Assembly: GCA_002720125.1 (NCBI GenBank)
Contig: PBGQ01000001.1
Coordinates: 25,868-37,450, forward strand
From: Rickettsiales bacterium
Lineage (GTDB): Bacteria; Pseudomonadota; Alphaproteobacteria; TMED109
Length of the DNA: 11,583 bases
Reading direction: 5' to 3'
Positions 1 to 7,428 of this stretch are shown in pieces; the first letter of the stretch is position 1, and each line of letters begins with the position of its first letter. Under the pieces are notes generated by a model that was not told the DNA's origin, did no database searches, and saw only the letters and a program-made list of their open reading frames with translations. Position numbers and translations under genes: made by a program.

Positions 1-1197
1 AAGATAATCGATGAAAAGAAATTAATTTTAAAACAAGATAAAAATGAAATAATTGTAACAAAAAAAATATTTAAAGAATTACCCTTTAACCATGCTAAAG
101 GTTCTCCACAAATATCTGGCCAAGGCTTAATATATTTAAGTTCAAAATATAAAATTAATCCTCAAAAGCCCTTAGAATTGATTTATATCATAAATAACGA
201 AAAAGATAACTCCGTAAGATTTCATCTTTCTTATCAATTGCCTAAAAAATATTTTTTAAAAAAATTTCTTATAAGTAATAATTTTGAAAATAATGCCATT
301 AGCAATTTAGAAATTATATGGAGAGAAAACTTTCTAAATATTTTTTTAATAACTTTTACTATTGTAACCGCATCAGCAATATTATTTTTCAATTACACAA
401 TCACAAAGGATAGAAAAAAATTTTTTTATTTAAGGTTTTTTTTTCTTTCCTGGATATTGCTATGGCTAGGTTGGACTGTTGGTGGCCAATTGAGTGTTAT
501 ACATCTGGTCAATATAATAGAAATGTTTTCTACTTTTAATTTTAGCATAAACTCTTTTTTAGTAGAACCAGTAATTTTTATTTTAATTATTTTTACACTG
601 GCATCTTTATTTTTTTGTGGAAGAGCACTATTTTGTGGATGGTTATGTCCATTTGGAGCTTTGCAAGAATTGTTATCTATTATTTCAAAAAAGATGCATA
701 TCAAACAGATAACTTTACCCAATAACTATGATAAAAATATTCGGTTTATAAAGTATTTTTTATTATTTGTTATAGTTGTGGGAACAATATTAGAGTCTAG
801 CTTTATAAATTATTTTTTCAATATAGAACCCTTTAAAACAGCAATAACTTTGCGATTTATAGCTCCAATAAACTTTGTACTATGGGCTTTGCTTTTATTA
901 ATCATAAACCTTTATATTGAAAGAGCTTATTGTAGATATTTATGTCCTCTTGGAGCAGGTCTTGCATTGCTGGGAAAAGTAAGAATGATTAACTTCCTAA
1001 AGAGGAGAAAAGAATGCGGAAGTCCTTGTAGAGCTTGTAATAAAGTTTGCCCAACAGGAGCTATTAAATACTCAGGCAGGATTGATATGAACGAATGTCT
1101 AGGCTGCCTAGATTGTCAAATAATGTACAGTGATTATGAAAAATGTCCTCCATTAGTCGAAGCAAGAAAGAATTATAAAACTAAACTAATTTCTTAA
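1..1197 (+). CDS. nosR: NosR/NirI-family flavin/Fe-S membrane electron-transfer protein, C-terminal part (5' truncated by window)
   Basis: The frame is open from base 1 without a start, so 398 C-terminal residues are visible. Family members carry a periplasmic covalent-FMN domain, a polytopic membrane core and cytoplasmic [4Fe-4S] clusters. They pass electrons from the quinone pool to periplasmic partners, classically N2O reductase. Seen here: a soluble stretch ending in SYQLPKKYF, then about five hydrophobic helices (nt 340-920). Two Cys motifs face the membrane boundary: FCGWLCPFGALQELL (nt 631-675) and YCRYLCPLGA (nt 928-957). Between them lies EPFKTAI, which is typical of NosR. A ferredoxin-like tail follows with CxxxCxxCxxxCP (nt 1015-1050) and CLGCLDCQ...CPPL (nt 1096-1155). 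The whole order and spacing match NosR as I know it. The FMN domain is outside the window, and no nosZ, nosD or nosL is visible, so the physiological partner may not be N2O reductase. The end overlaps the convergent apbE gene by 17 bp. Family call is very secure; function is inferred. Confidence 0.93.
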   Translation, partial: KIIDEKKLILKQDKNEIIVTKKIFKELPFNHAKGSPQISGQGLIYLSSKYKINPQKPLELIYIINNEKDNSVRFHLSYQLPKKYFLKKFLISNNFENNAISNLEIIWRENFLNIFLITFTIVTASAILFFNYTITKDRKKFFYLRFFFLSWILLWLGWTVGGQLSVIHLVNIIEMFSTFNFSINSFLVEPVIFILIIFTLASLFFCGRALFCGWLCPFGALQELLSIISKKMHIKQITLPNNYDKNIRFIKYFLLFVIVVGTILESSFINYFFNIEPFKTAITLRFIAPINFVLWALLLLIINLYIERAYCRYLCPLGAGLALLGKVRMINFLKRRKECGSPCRACNKVCPTGAIKYSGRIDMNECLGCLDCQIMYSDYEKCPPLVEARKNYKTKLIS

Positions 1198-2161
1198 AAG
1201 AAGAATCTTCTAGAATGTAAGCTTCTGTACCAAACTCCTTACAAATTTTTTCTAAAGAAAACTTGTCCATGGATATTGCCGCCGTTGATAAGGCATCAGA
1301 TAGCCAAGCTTCATCAGATAAAATACTTACTGCTTTAAATCTATTAGGACTTATCCCACTCTTAGGATTAAAAATATGATGATATGAATGAGTTGGCTCA
1401 AACGAAGTGCCACTACCCGCAGAAGTAGCTATAGCTTTGTTGCTTAAGTTTATCAGTTTTGAGGCATCGTTATTATCGACAAGTATATTCCAAGCACGAG
1501 AATTATTATGTTTTCCAAGTGCATACATCTCTCCAAAATCTACTAAGGTATTCTTTATTCCATTAGTCTTAATTATACTAGTGATATTATCTGTTATCCA
1601 TCCTTGTGCTATACCATTAAGAGTTATAGAAGATTTATTAATAAGTGTAATTTGCTTTCCATCAACACTTATATTTTTGTAATTTACTAATTTAGTAGTT
1701 TGTTTAATTAAATCCTCAGATGGTGGTTTGCTATAACCATCTATGATAAAATGTTTGTAATACATATCCCATAAAGGCTGAACAGTAGGATCAAATAGGC
1801 CATTTGTTTTTTCAGATACCATTATTGATTTTTTTAGAACATCAACAAGATGTCTAGAAGGGTTATTTAAGTATTTATGTTCATTTAATCTACTTATTTC
1901 TGATTTAGGATTTTGTAAGTTAAATATATTGTCAAATTCTATAATTTTTTTATCTATTTCAGATAATATAAATCTATTTTTGGCTTCATCATTGGAATGT
2001 ATTTCTAATTGAGCTTGATTATTTAAGACCTCGCCAGTCCATTTAACTTGTTTGAGATCTTTTCCTAAAAAATTATAAGCAGAAAAACTTCCAACACCTA
2101 TTGATGCTAATCCTAGTATTTTTAAAAATTTTCTTTTATTATATAAATTGTTTTTGTACAT
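1181..2161 (-). CDS. apbE: FAD:protein FMN transferase (ApbE/NosX type), probable Tat export signal
   Basis: This 326-residue protein transfers FMN from FAD to a Thr or Ser of exported FMN-binding domains, in a Mg-dependent reaction outside the cytoplasmic membrane. The N-terminus (NKRKFLKILGLASIGVG) resembles a twin-arginine signal with a KR in place of RR; no lipobox Cys follows. ApbE motifs appear in order: NPKSEISRLN (residues 84-93), GLFDPTVQPL (121-130), LNGIAQGWITD (181-191), LVDFGEMYALG (206-216), ATSAGSG (245-251), HHIFNPKSG (261-269) and the metal-site DALSTA (289-294). The GE in LVDFGE, where many ApbE proteins have GG, resembles NosX-type members. Its 3' end overlaps the convergent NosR-like gene, whose FMN domain is the obvious substrate. 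A TTGATT-16-TATAAT promoter lies directly upstream and no Shine-Dalgarno sequence is seen, so the mRNA may be leaderless. Family is certain; the pairing with NosR is inference from adjacency and known biology. Confidence 0.93.
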   Translation of the reverse strand: MYKNNLYNKRKFLKILGLASIGVGSFSAYNFLGKDLKQVKWTGEVLNNQAQLEIHSNDEAKNRFILSEIDKKIIEFDNIFNLQNPKSEISRLNEHKYLNNPSRHLVDVLKKSIMVSEKTNGLFDPTVQPLWDMYYKHFIIDGYSKPPSEDLIKQTTKLVNYKNISVDGKQITLINKSSITLNGIAQGWITDNITSIIKTNGIKNTLVDFGEMYALGKHNNSRAWNILVDNNDASKLINLSNKAIATSAGSGTSFEPTHSYHHIFNPKSGISPNRFKAVSILSDEAWLSDALSTAAISMDKFSLEKICKEFGTEAYILEDSSFKKLV

Positions 2162-2167
2162 AATATA

Positions 2168-2195
2168 ATTATAGTTTTGTTTTTGTAATAATCAA
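2168..2195 (-). promoter_or_regulatory. Putative sigma70-type promoter of apbE
   Basis: On the minus strand, TTGATT (2190-2195) is followed after 16 nt by a perfect TATAAT (2168-2173). The box ends only 6 nt before the apbE ATG, so transcription would begin at or next to the start codon and the mRNA would be leaderless. No Shine-Dalgarno sequence is present. Base composition makes chance TATAAT boxes common, so this is a moderate call. Confidence 0.45.
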
Positions 2196-2237
2196 ATTTA
2201 AAACAAAATTTTCTGTAATTAATTTGCATATTAATTC

Positions 2238-2248
2238 CAGACTGTCTG
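2238..2248. repeat. Perfect palindrome CAGACTGTCTG upstream of the rhodanese gene
   Basis: The arms CAGAC and GTCTG are separated by one T. This is the only G+C-rich patch in the 107-bp apbE/rhodanese intergenic region. It lies in the spacer just upstream of a TATAAT box, where a repressor could act. It is short and could be chance; no regulator gene is in the window. Confidence 0.35.
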
Positions 2249-2255
2249 ATATAAT
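2247..2255 (+). promoter_or_regulatory. Extended -10 element (TGaTATAAT) for the rhodanese gene
   Basis: TG-A-TATAAT matches the extended -10 consensus perfectly, with no good -35 box at 17 nt (TTGCAT lies 20 nt upstream). The predicted start near 2262 falls inside the Shine-Dalgarno-like AAGGAAG at 2258-2264. If both were real, the transcript would begin within its own ribosome binding site, so one of the two elements may be coincidental. Confidence 0.4.
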
Positions 2256-2257
2256 AA

Positions 2258-2264
2258 AAGGAAG
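2258..2264 (+). promoter_or_regulatory. Ribosome binding site that decides the rhodanese start
   Basis: AAGGAAG lies 4 nt before ATG 2269. It favours that ATG over an in-frame TTG at 2224, which would add 15 residues and has no such site. It is one of only two clear Shine-Dalgarno-like sites at gene starts in this window. Confidence 0.5.
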
Positions 2265-2268
2265 CAAT

Positions 2269-2625
2269 ATGAAAAAAAGCTCAAAAAAGATTATAAGTCA
2301 AGCCAACGAGGAAATCCAACAAATCTCTGCAATAGATTTAAAGGATAATGAAAAAAAATTTTTAATTTTAGATGTAAGAGAGAAAGAAGAAATTGATAAA
2401 GACCCAGGTATTGAAGGTTCATTAAGAATACCTAGAGGCTTGATAGAATTTCATGCAGATGAAGAAAGTCCACTTTATGACCAAAATTTTTCAACACATA
2501 AGACTATAGTTGTTTACTGTGCTGTTGGATTGAGGGGGTTATTAGCTTCAAAAACATTGAAAGATATGGGGTATGAAAATGTGCTTAACTTAGAAAAAGG
2601 TTTGAATGGTTGGAAGGAACTATAA
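2269..2625 (+). CDS. Single-domain rhodanese (sulfurtransferase-like) protein
   Basis: The protein has 118 residues from ATG 2269. Rhodaneses carry sulfane sulfur as a persulfide on an active-site Cys. Visible marks are ILDVREKEE (residues 33-41) at the start of the fold and the active loop YCAVGLRG (83-90) with catalytic Cys84 and Arg89. The C-terminal MGYENVLNLEKGLNGW is typical of GlpE/PspE-like single domains. There is no signal peptide or membrane segment, so it should be cytoplasmic. The loop ends RG rather than the common RS, a mild variation. The start was chosen for its Shine-Dalgarno site; a TTG at 2224 is the alternative. It reads divergently from apbE and ends 2 bp from the stop of the convergent DoxX-like gene. 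Substrate cannot be told from sequence. Confidence 0.88.
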   Translation: MKKSSKKIISQANEEIQQISAIDLKDNEKKFLILDVREKEEIDKDPGIEGSLRIPRGLIEFHADEESPLYDQNFSTHKTIVVYCAVGLRGLLASKTLKDMGYENVLNLEKGLNGWKEL

Positions 2626-2627
2626 AA

Positions 2628-3113
2628 TTATTTATTTTCTATGTTTAAATTAGGATTTTGTTTATTGAAAACTATATACATTGAAAGAGAGACAAATAAG
2701 AACTGAGCATATACTGACTTTTTTCCTTCACTAGCATTTAGAATTTCTATAGGTCCATCTAAAAAAATATTATCACCCCAGATATAAATATGTTGATATA
2801 GAATAACTAATGATATTAAAAGGGCTAGTAATCCTGAAAACCTAGATATTGTATTAGAATATGGTAAGACTACAAATAAACCATAAATTAAGCCAACAAT
2901 TATGAATGTTTCTGATAATGCCAAACACCAAGAAAAAAAAACTGGAGCAGTTCCAAATAGTATAATACTATCTACCATACTGATTAGGTTTTGCGCTTCA
3001 TTGTTAATTAAATTTTCAAGTTTACCATATCCAAAATTAAAAAAAATTAATCCTAATGATAATTTTATAAAAACATCAGTAAGGACTGATAATATATTAG
3101 AAAATTTAAACAT
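2628..3113 (-). CDS. DoxX-like integral membrane protein
   Basis: This 161-residue protein has about four hydrophobic helices (roughly residues 8-28, 62-84, 90-111 and 132-150). The start GLIFFNFGYGKLENL (21-35) resembles the DoxX signature of a helix ending in G-x-x-KL. The buried Glu in SETFIIVGLIYGL (67-79) matches the ExxxGxxLxxGL helix of the family. DoxX/DoxD proteins are linked to quinone or thiosulfate redox chemistry in a few cases, but most have no known role. It lies 43 bp downstream of the RND permease on the same strand and is probably the last gene of that unit. Its stop abuts the convergent rhodanese stop. No Shine-Dalgarno site is seen. Family call rests on topology and weak motifs, so it is less firm than the others. 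Confidence 0.65.
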   Translation of the reverse strand: MFKFSNILSVLTDVFIKLSLGLIFFNFGYGKLENLINNEAQNLISMVDSIILFGTAPVFFSWCLALSETFIIVGLIYGLFVVLPYSNTISRFSGLLALLISLVILYQHIYIWGDNIFLDGPIEILNASEGKKSVYAQFLFVSLSMYIVFNKQNPNLNIENK

Positions 3114-3156
3114 AATTTATTATACAAAAGATTCTGTTTGTTTGAAATACACTATT

Positions 3157-6100
3157 TTACTTAATAGGCTTATCTTCTAAAAATAGCTTAAGCATTGGTG
3201 GTATAATTAGCAAAGTTAATATTGCAGATAAACTTAACCCTCCTATTATAACAGAGCCTAATCCTCTATATAACTCTGAACCTGCTCCAGGAAATAAAAT
3301 TAGAGGCAACATACCAAATATACTAGTCAAGGTTGACATAAATATAGGTCTAATTCGGCTGTTGGTTGCTTCTTCAATAGCCACATTTATCTTTAGATTA
3401 TTATTTCTTACCAGTTGCAAAGTTCTATGTACAAGTAGAATAGCATTATTAACAACAATCCCGCTTAATATTACAAATCCAAGTATTGTTAACATGTCTA
3501 GCGGCTGAAATGTTTTAAGGTTTAAGAAATACAAGCCCAAAACGCCTCCTGCCGCAGCGGGTGGAACAGTAAGCATTATAATAAAAGGGTATTTGAAACT
3601 TTCAAATAAAATGGTCATAAGTAAGTATACCATAGCAATAGCAACCAGTAAGTTTAAGGCCATAGCTCTCCATGTAATTGTTAACTCATCTGCAGTACCT
3701 GAGATATCTAATTTTGTGTCAGACGGAAGTCCGTCCTTTAGCATAGGTGCTATCACACTATCTTTGACTTTATTTATAGCATCTTCTAAAGCAATATTGT
3801 CTGCAGGTTTTATTTGTAGTGTAACAGCTCTTTCTGCCTCGATGTGTCTTATTTCAGTAGGTCCAGTTGTGTAAAGAATATTAGATAAAGACGAAATAGG
3901 AATAATTTTTCCCTCAGATGTAACAATTGGTATATTTTCTATTCCTTGTGTTTGAATTATAGAGTTTTCTCTTCCCATTAATGTTAAATCCATTCTTTTT
4001 GAGTCAACTATAATTTCATCTACCCTAATTCCTGAATTAAAAGCGTCAATTCCCATGGCTAGTTCTTCAGCTGTAACATTATTGTCTGCAAGTTTAATTC
4101 TATCTGGTTGAATTTGTATCTCAGGCGCTCCTAGAATTAATCCGGGTTTAGGCCTCATTTGATTACCTTCATTTCTTGGAAATTCTTTCATTATTAAACT
4201 TGCTGCTTTTTGAGCTGTAAGTGTGATACTGTTTAAATCTGAGCCTATAATGTCTAAATCAATAGATCTACCACCTCCATAACCTCTTACAAAAAGACCA
4301 GGTTGAGAAAAAAATCCATAGGTTGCAGGTTCTCCATAGAGTGATTTTGTCATAACAGGAATTAACTCTTTCACTCTATTTTCTTCAACAGCACTTGCTC
4401 CGAATAGAGTCCTTCCTCCAGCTATAGCCACAAAGAAGAAATTTTTGATTTTTGGAGGTTGCCCATCTTCTGCAGTTTCTCCAGTATTTTTAGACCATAG
4501 ATTTTCTACTTTTTTTTCTACGGACTCTGCGATTTCAGTTAAGGTTTCCAAATTATAACCTGGAGGTGGAAGCATCACTCCAAAAATTAAGTTTCTATTA
4601 CCTTCTGGCAAATATTCTAGTTTAGGAAGCATCAAATAAGATACACCTAAAGTGGTTAGTATTAATAATGATACAATAATCATTGATGATTTTCTCGAAA
4701 TAATTACTACCTGCACATATTTTTGTATCAAATCTGAAATAAAAGCACCAAATGAGTCTAGAACAGGTATTTTAAAAAAATTCGATGATTTATTTTTACT
4801 TAATATCCAGTTTGTAAGGGCAGGTAATATAGTTGCCGATACTAAAAGACTAATAAGCACAGCAACAGAAATAGCTACGGCTATATCTTGAAGTAACTGA
4901 CCTGCCTCAAGTTGCATGATTAGAATAGGTATGAATACAAGGACTGTTGTTAAGGCAGATACCATAACAGCTTGCCAGACTTGAGTTGTTCCTTTTAATG
5001 CTGCTTCTTTTGTCTCTATTCCTTTCTCTTTTAATCTAAATATATTTTCTAATACAACAATAGCTGCGTCAACTACCATTCCGACTGCAAAGGCAATTCC
5101 AGCCAAAGAAATAACATTTATAGTTTTGCCTAGTAAGGCCATGGCAACAAAAGCAGCTACGACCGAAATTGGAATAGATATAGCTATTACAACTGTAGAT
5201 TGCCATGATCTTAAAAAAACTAATAAGATTAAGATAGCGAGAATTCCTCCCATCCATATATTTTGTCTTACTAATTGAACCGCAGAGTCAATATATACGG
5301 TTTCATCATAAACCTGATCAATTTTAAGTCCTAGCTGTGGTAGAGTATTTTTGTTGAGATCTTCTAGTGTATTTTTAATGCCATTCATTACGTCAATAAC
5401 ATTTGCTCCACTTTGTCTAATAGCATTGATCGCAATAGATTGTTCTCCAAGATATCTAATTATGGCTCTTGGTTCTTTATAAGTAAATCCAACTTTTGCA
5501 ATGTCAGCTATTGTAACTCTACCATACCTTCCATTAAGATCCTTTTCGCTTATTAGAACTATATTTCTCACTTGCTGCGCTGTTTGTATTTCTCCCTCTG
5601 TTCTAACAATATATTCTCTTTTACCTTCATTTACATCTCCAGCTGATATAGAACTATTAGCTGCTTTGATAATATCCATTAGTCTTGTAACGGTTAGACC
5701 GTAATATGCCATTTTTTCTGGGTCTATAGTAATTCTTAATTCAGTTTCACTGGAACCATAAGCATTAGTTCTAGCTACGCCTGGTACTCTCTCTATCCTG
5801 TCTCGAACAATATCATCAACAATATCTCCATAGGCAGCTATATTTCTCTCATTTCCTGGAGTTCTAGTTAAAATAAACCATGCTATTGCATTATCATCTA
5901 ATCCAGAAGTGTCTAAAGTTGGTTCTCCTGCGTCGATTGGATAATCATCTATTTGATTAAGTCTATTAGATACTAGTAGTAATGCTTTATCCATGTTAGT
6001 TGAAATACCAAATTCTATTTCAACTTTAGACCTACCTTCCCTTGTTTCAGCTGTAATTCTTTTAGCTCCTTCAACTCCTTGTAAAGCTTCTTCTTGTTTA

Positions 6101-6294
6101 TTTACTATTTCTCTTTCCATCTCATAAGGAGATGCTCCAAACCAATAAGTTGTTACACTAATTAACGGTTTATTTACATCAGGTGCAATTTGAATAGGGA
6201 TTCTATCTAAGGCAACTATACCAAGAATTATGGTCATAACAATTACAGATACAATTGCAATTGGTCTTTCTAAAGAGGCTTTTATTAAATTCAT
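3157..6294 (-). CDS. RND-superfamily efflux permease (AcrB/MexB-like inner-membrane transporter)
   Basis: The length (1045 residues) and layout match a full RND pump: an N-terminal helix (residues 11-29), a large periplasmic loop, helices 2-6 (about 346-495), a second helix near 537-556, a second loop, then helices 8-12 (about 876-1040). Hallmarks are GDVNEGKREYIVRTEG (219-234), GIAFAVGMVVDAAIVVLENI (399-418), GIVVNNAILLVHR (945-957) and RIRPIFMSTLTSIFGMLPL (980-998). The helix-4 motif has Asp409 but Ala410 where AcrB has a second Asp. Asn949 stands where AcrB has the relay Lys, while Arg982 is kept. Such relay variants exist in other RND branches, so activity is still expected. The adaptor gene ends 5 bp upstream; no TolC-like outer-membrane gene is nearby. 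Substrate is unknown; a drug, lipid or metabolite exporter are all possible. The CzcA-type metal branch is less likely, since its DG motif is absent. Confidence 0.95.
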   Translation of the reverse strand: MNLIKASLERPIAIVSVIVMTIILGIVALDRIPIQIAPDVNKPLISVTTYWFGASPYEMEREIVNKQEEALQGVEGAKRITAETREGRSKVEIEFGISTNMDKALLLVSNRLNQIDDYPIDAGEPTLDTSGLDDNAIAWFILTRTPGNERNIAAYGDIVDDIVRDRIERVPGVARTNAYGSSETELRITIDPEKMAYYGLTVTRLMDIIKAANSSISAGDVNEGKREYIVRTEGEIQTAQQVRNIVLISEKDLNGRYGRVTIADIAKVGFTYKEPRAIIRYLGEQSIAINAIRQSGANVIDVMNGIKNTLEDLNKNTLPQLGLKIDQVYDETVYIDSAVQLVRQNIWMGGILAILILLVFLRSWQSTVVIAISIPISVVAAFVAMALLGKTINVISLAGIAFAVGMVVDAAIVVLENIFRLKEKGIETKEAALKGTTQVWQAVMVSALTTVLVFIPILIMQLEAGQLLQDIAVAISVAVLISLLVSATILPALTNWILSKNKSSNFFKIPVLDSFGAFISDLIQKYVQVVIISRKSSMIIVSLLILTTLGVSYLMLPKLEYLPEGNRNLIFGVMLPPPGYNLETLTEIAESVEKKVENLWSKNTGETAEDGQPPKIKNFFFVAIAGGRTLFGASAVEENRVKELIPVMTKSLYGEPATYGFFSQPGLFVRGYGGGRSIDLDIIGSDLNSITLTAQKAASLIMKEFPRNEGNQMRPKPGLILGAPEIQIQPDRIKLADNNVTAEELAMGIDAFNSGIRVDEIIVDSKRMDLTLMGRENSIIQTQGIENIPIVTSEGKIIPISSLSNILYTTGPTEIRHIEAERAVTLQIKPADNIALEDAINKVKDSVIAPMLKDGLPSDTKLDISGTADELTITWRAMALNLLVAIAMVYLLMTILFESFKYPFIIMLTVPPAAAGGVLGLYFLNLKTFQPLDMLTILGFVILSGIVVNNAILLVHRTLQLVRNNNLKINVAIEEATNSRIRPIFMSTLTSIFGMLPLILFPGAGSELYRGLGSVIIGGLSLSAILTLLIIPPMLKLFLEDKPIK

Positions 6295-6299
6295 ATTAA

Positions 6300-7397
6300 T
6301 TATTTTTTATTTACAATTTTTACTTCTTGCCCAGGTATAAGTCTTTCATTACCTTTAATAACTACTTTATCATTATCTTGAAGTCCATCAGTTACAATAA
6401 ATCTGTTTCCTACAGCCTCGCCTAGTTTAATTGGTCTAATTTGTACAATATCCTCTATTACTAAATATACCAAAGACATTCCCTCCCTTTTTAGTATTGC
6501 ATCTTTATGCACAGTAATAGCAGTTTTCCCAAAACCAATTGGAATTAATAAATTTATATTTTCTCCTACTAATAATTTTCTAGATATATCATTTTGTATA
6601 AAATCTAAAAATATTTTTACAGTTCTAGTAGTAGGGTTTTCTTTCGATCCGATAGCCCTTATCTCAGCATTTAACTTTATATTATCTGGAGTAGTTACTT
6701 CTATTATATTACCAAGTTCTAATCCGTAGGTTCTAAATGAAGGTATCTCTGCGAAAACTTCTAGAGTATCTTTATCCACTAAGTTAAACATTTTTGATCC
6801 TACAGAAACTACTTCTCCTACCTCAATCATTTTTTTTTCAATAACTCCAGAAAAAGGAGCCTTTAAAGAAGACTTTTCTAAATTTAACTTTGCTATTTTA
6901 TTTTTATTTTTTTCAATATTAAGTTCAGCCAACGCAATGGCTTCTTTTGACTCTAAAATAAGTTTTGTATTTTTAAGTTTATCAAACTTTGATGCATTGA
7001 AGGCAGAAGTACTTCTTAGAGCTCCCATTCTTTCATAATCCAAATTATTGATAACAGTTTCTATTTTACTAGTCTCATAATAAAGTTTTGCTTTTTGTAA
7101 ATTTGAAGAAGATATTTCATGAAGCCACTCATAATTTTTTCTATCTATGTGAGCCAGCACTTTTCCTTTTCGAACTGTTTCTCCTTCCTGAACTAGTACT
7201 TTATCAATTCTTCCAGAAACTGATGACATTAAGTTGCTATCTCTTTTAGGTATGATACTACCAATCATTGGAACTGCTTGATCTATAATTTCTTTTTTAA
7301 CCTTGTCTGTTTCAACAATAGTAGAAATTTGAGAAAAAAGGCAAATAGAGAAGAAAAAGCTTAATGAAGTTAAAAGTAAAGTTTTTATTTTTTTCAT
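6300..7397 (-). CDS. Periplasmic adaptor (membrane fusion protein) of the RND pump
   Basis: The 365-residue adaptor links an RND permease to an outer-membrane channel. It begins with a Sec signal (KKIKTLLLTSLSFFFSICLF); Cys19 is not in a good lipobox, so a soluble or signal-anchored form is more likely than a lipoprotein. The lipoyl half SSVSGRIDKVLVQEGETVRKGK (58-79) is followed by an alpha-hairpin (about 88-175) and the second lipoyl half LKAPFSGVIEKKMIEVGEVV (178-197). Beta-barrel and membrane-proximal domains follow, ending GNERLIPGQEVKI (349-361). Order and length fit the AcrA/HlyD-like family. The gene lies 31 bp after dld and 5 bp before the permease, so these are almost certainly co-transcribed and work as one pump. 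An A-run at 7416-7425 (T-run in the transcript) lies in the dld gap, without a hairpin before it. Confidence 0.93.
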   Translation of the reverse strand: MKKIKTLLLTSLSFFFSICLFSQISTIVETDKVKKEIIDQAVPMIGSIIPKRDSNLMSSVSGRIDKVLVQEGETVRKGKVLAHIDRKNYEWLHEISSSNLQKAKLYYETSKIETVINNLDYERMGALRSTSAFNASKFDKLKNTKLILESKEAIALAELNIEKNKNKIAKLNLEKSSLKAPFSGVIEKKMIEVGEVVSVGSKMFNLVDKDTLEVFAEIPSFRTYGLELGNIIEVTTPDNIKLNAEIRAIGSKENPTTRTVKIFLDFIQNDISRKLLVGENINLLIPIGFGKTAITVHKDAILKREGMSLVYLVIEDIVQIRPIKLGEAVGNRFIVTDGLQDNDKVVIKGNERLIPGQEVKIVNKK

Positions 7398-7428
7398 AAT
7401 ATTAGATTAAGTTTCAAAAAAAAAATGT

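Noticed and set aside
426..722. 98-residue minus-strand frame inside the NosR-like gene
   Set aside because: It lies wholly antisense to a very well-conserved coding region and shows no recognisable motif or start signal.
2224..2268. TTG start giving a longer rhodanese
   Set aside because: ATG 2269 has an AAGGAAG site just upstream, and the extra 15 residues cross the palindrome and the -10 box without resembling any domain.
4652..4891. Plus-strand frame inside the RND permease gene
   Set aside because: Shadow of the permease; no family features, and the sense strand encodes conserved membrane segments.
6300..7397. Lipoprotein signal on the RND adaptor (Cys19)
   Set aside because: The residues before the Cys (FFSIC) do not fit the lipobox pattern L-[AS]-[GA]-C; a normal Sec signal explains the N-terminus.
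7416..7425. Run of A (T in the minus transcript) after the dld stop, as an intrinsic terminator
   Set aside because: No G+C-rich hairpin precedes it, and the adaptor gene begins 31 bp from the dld stop, so read-through is expected.
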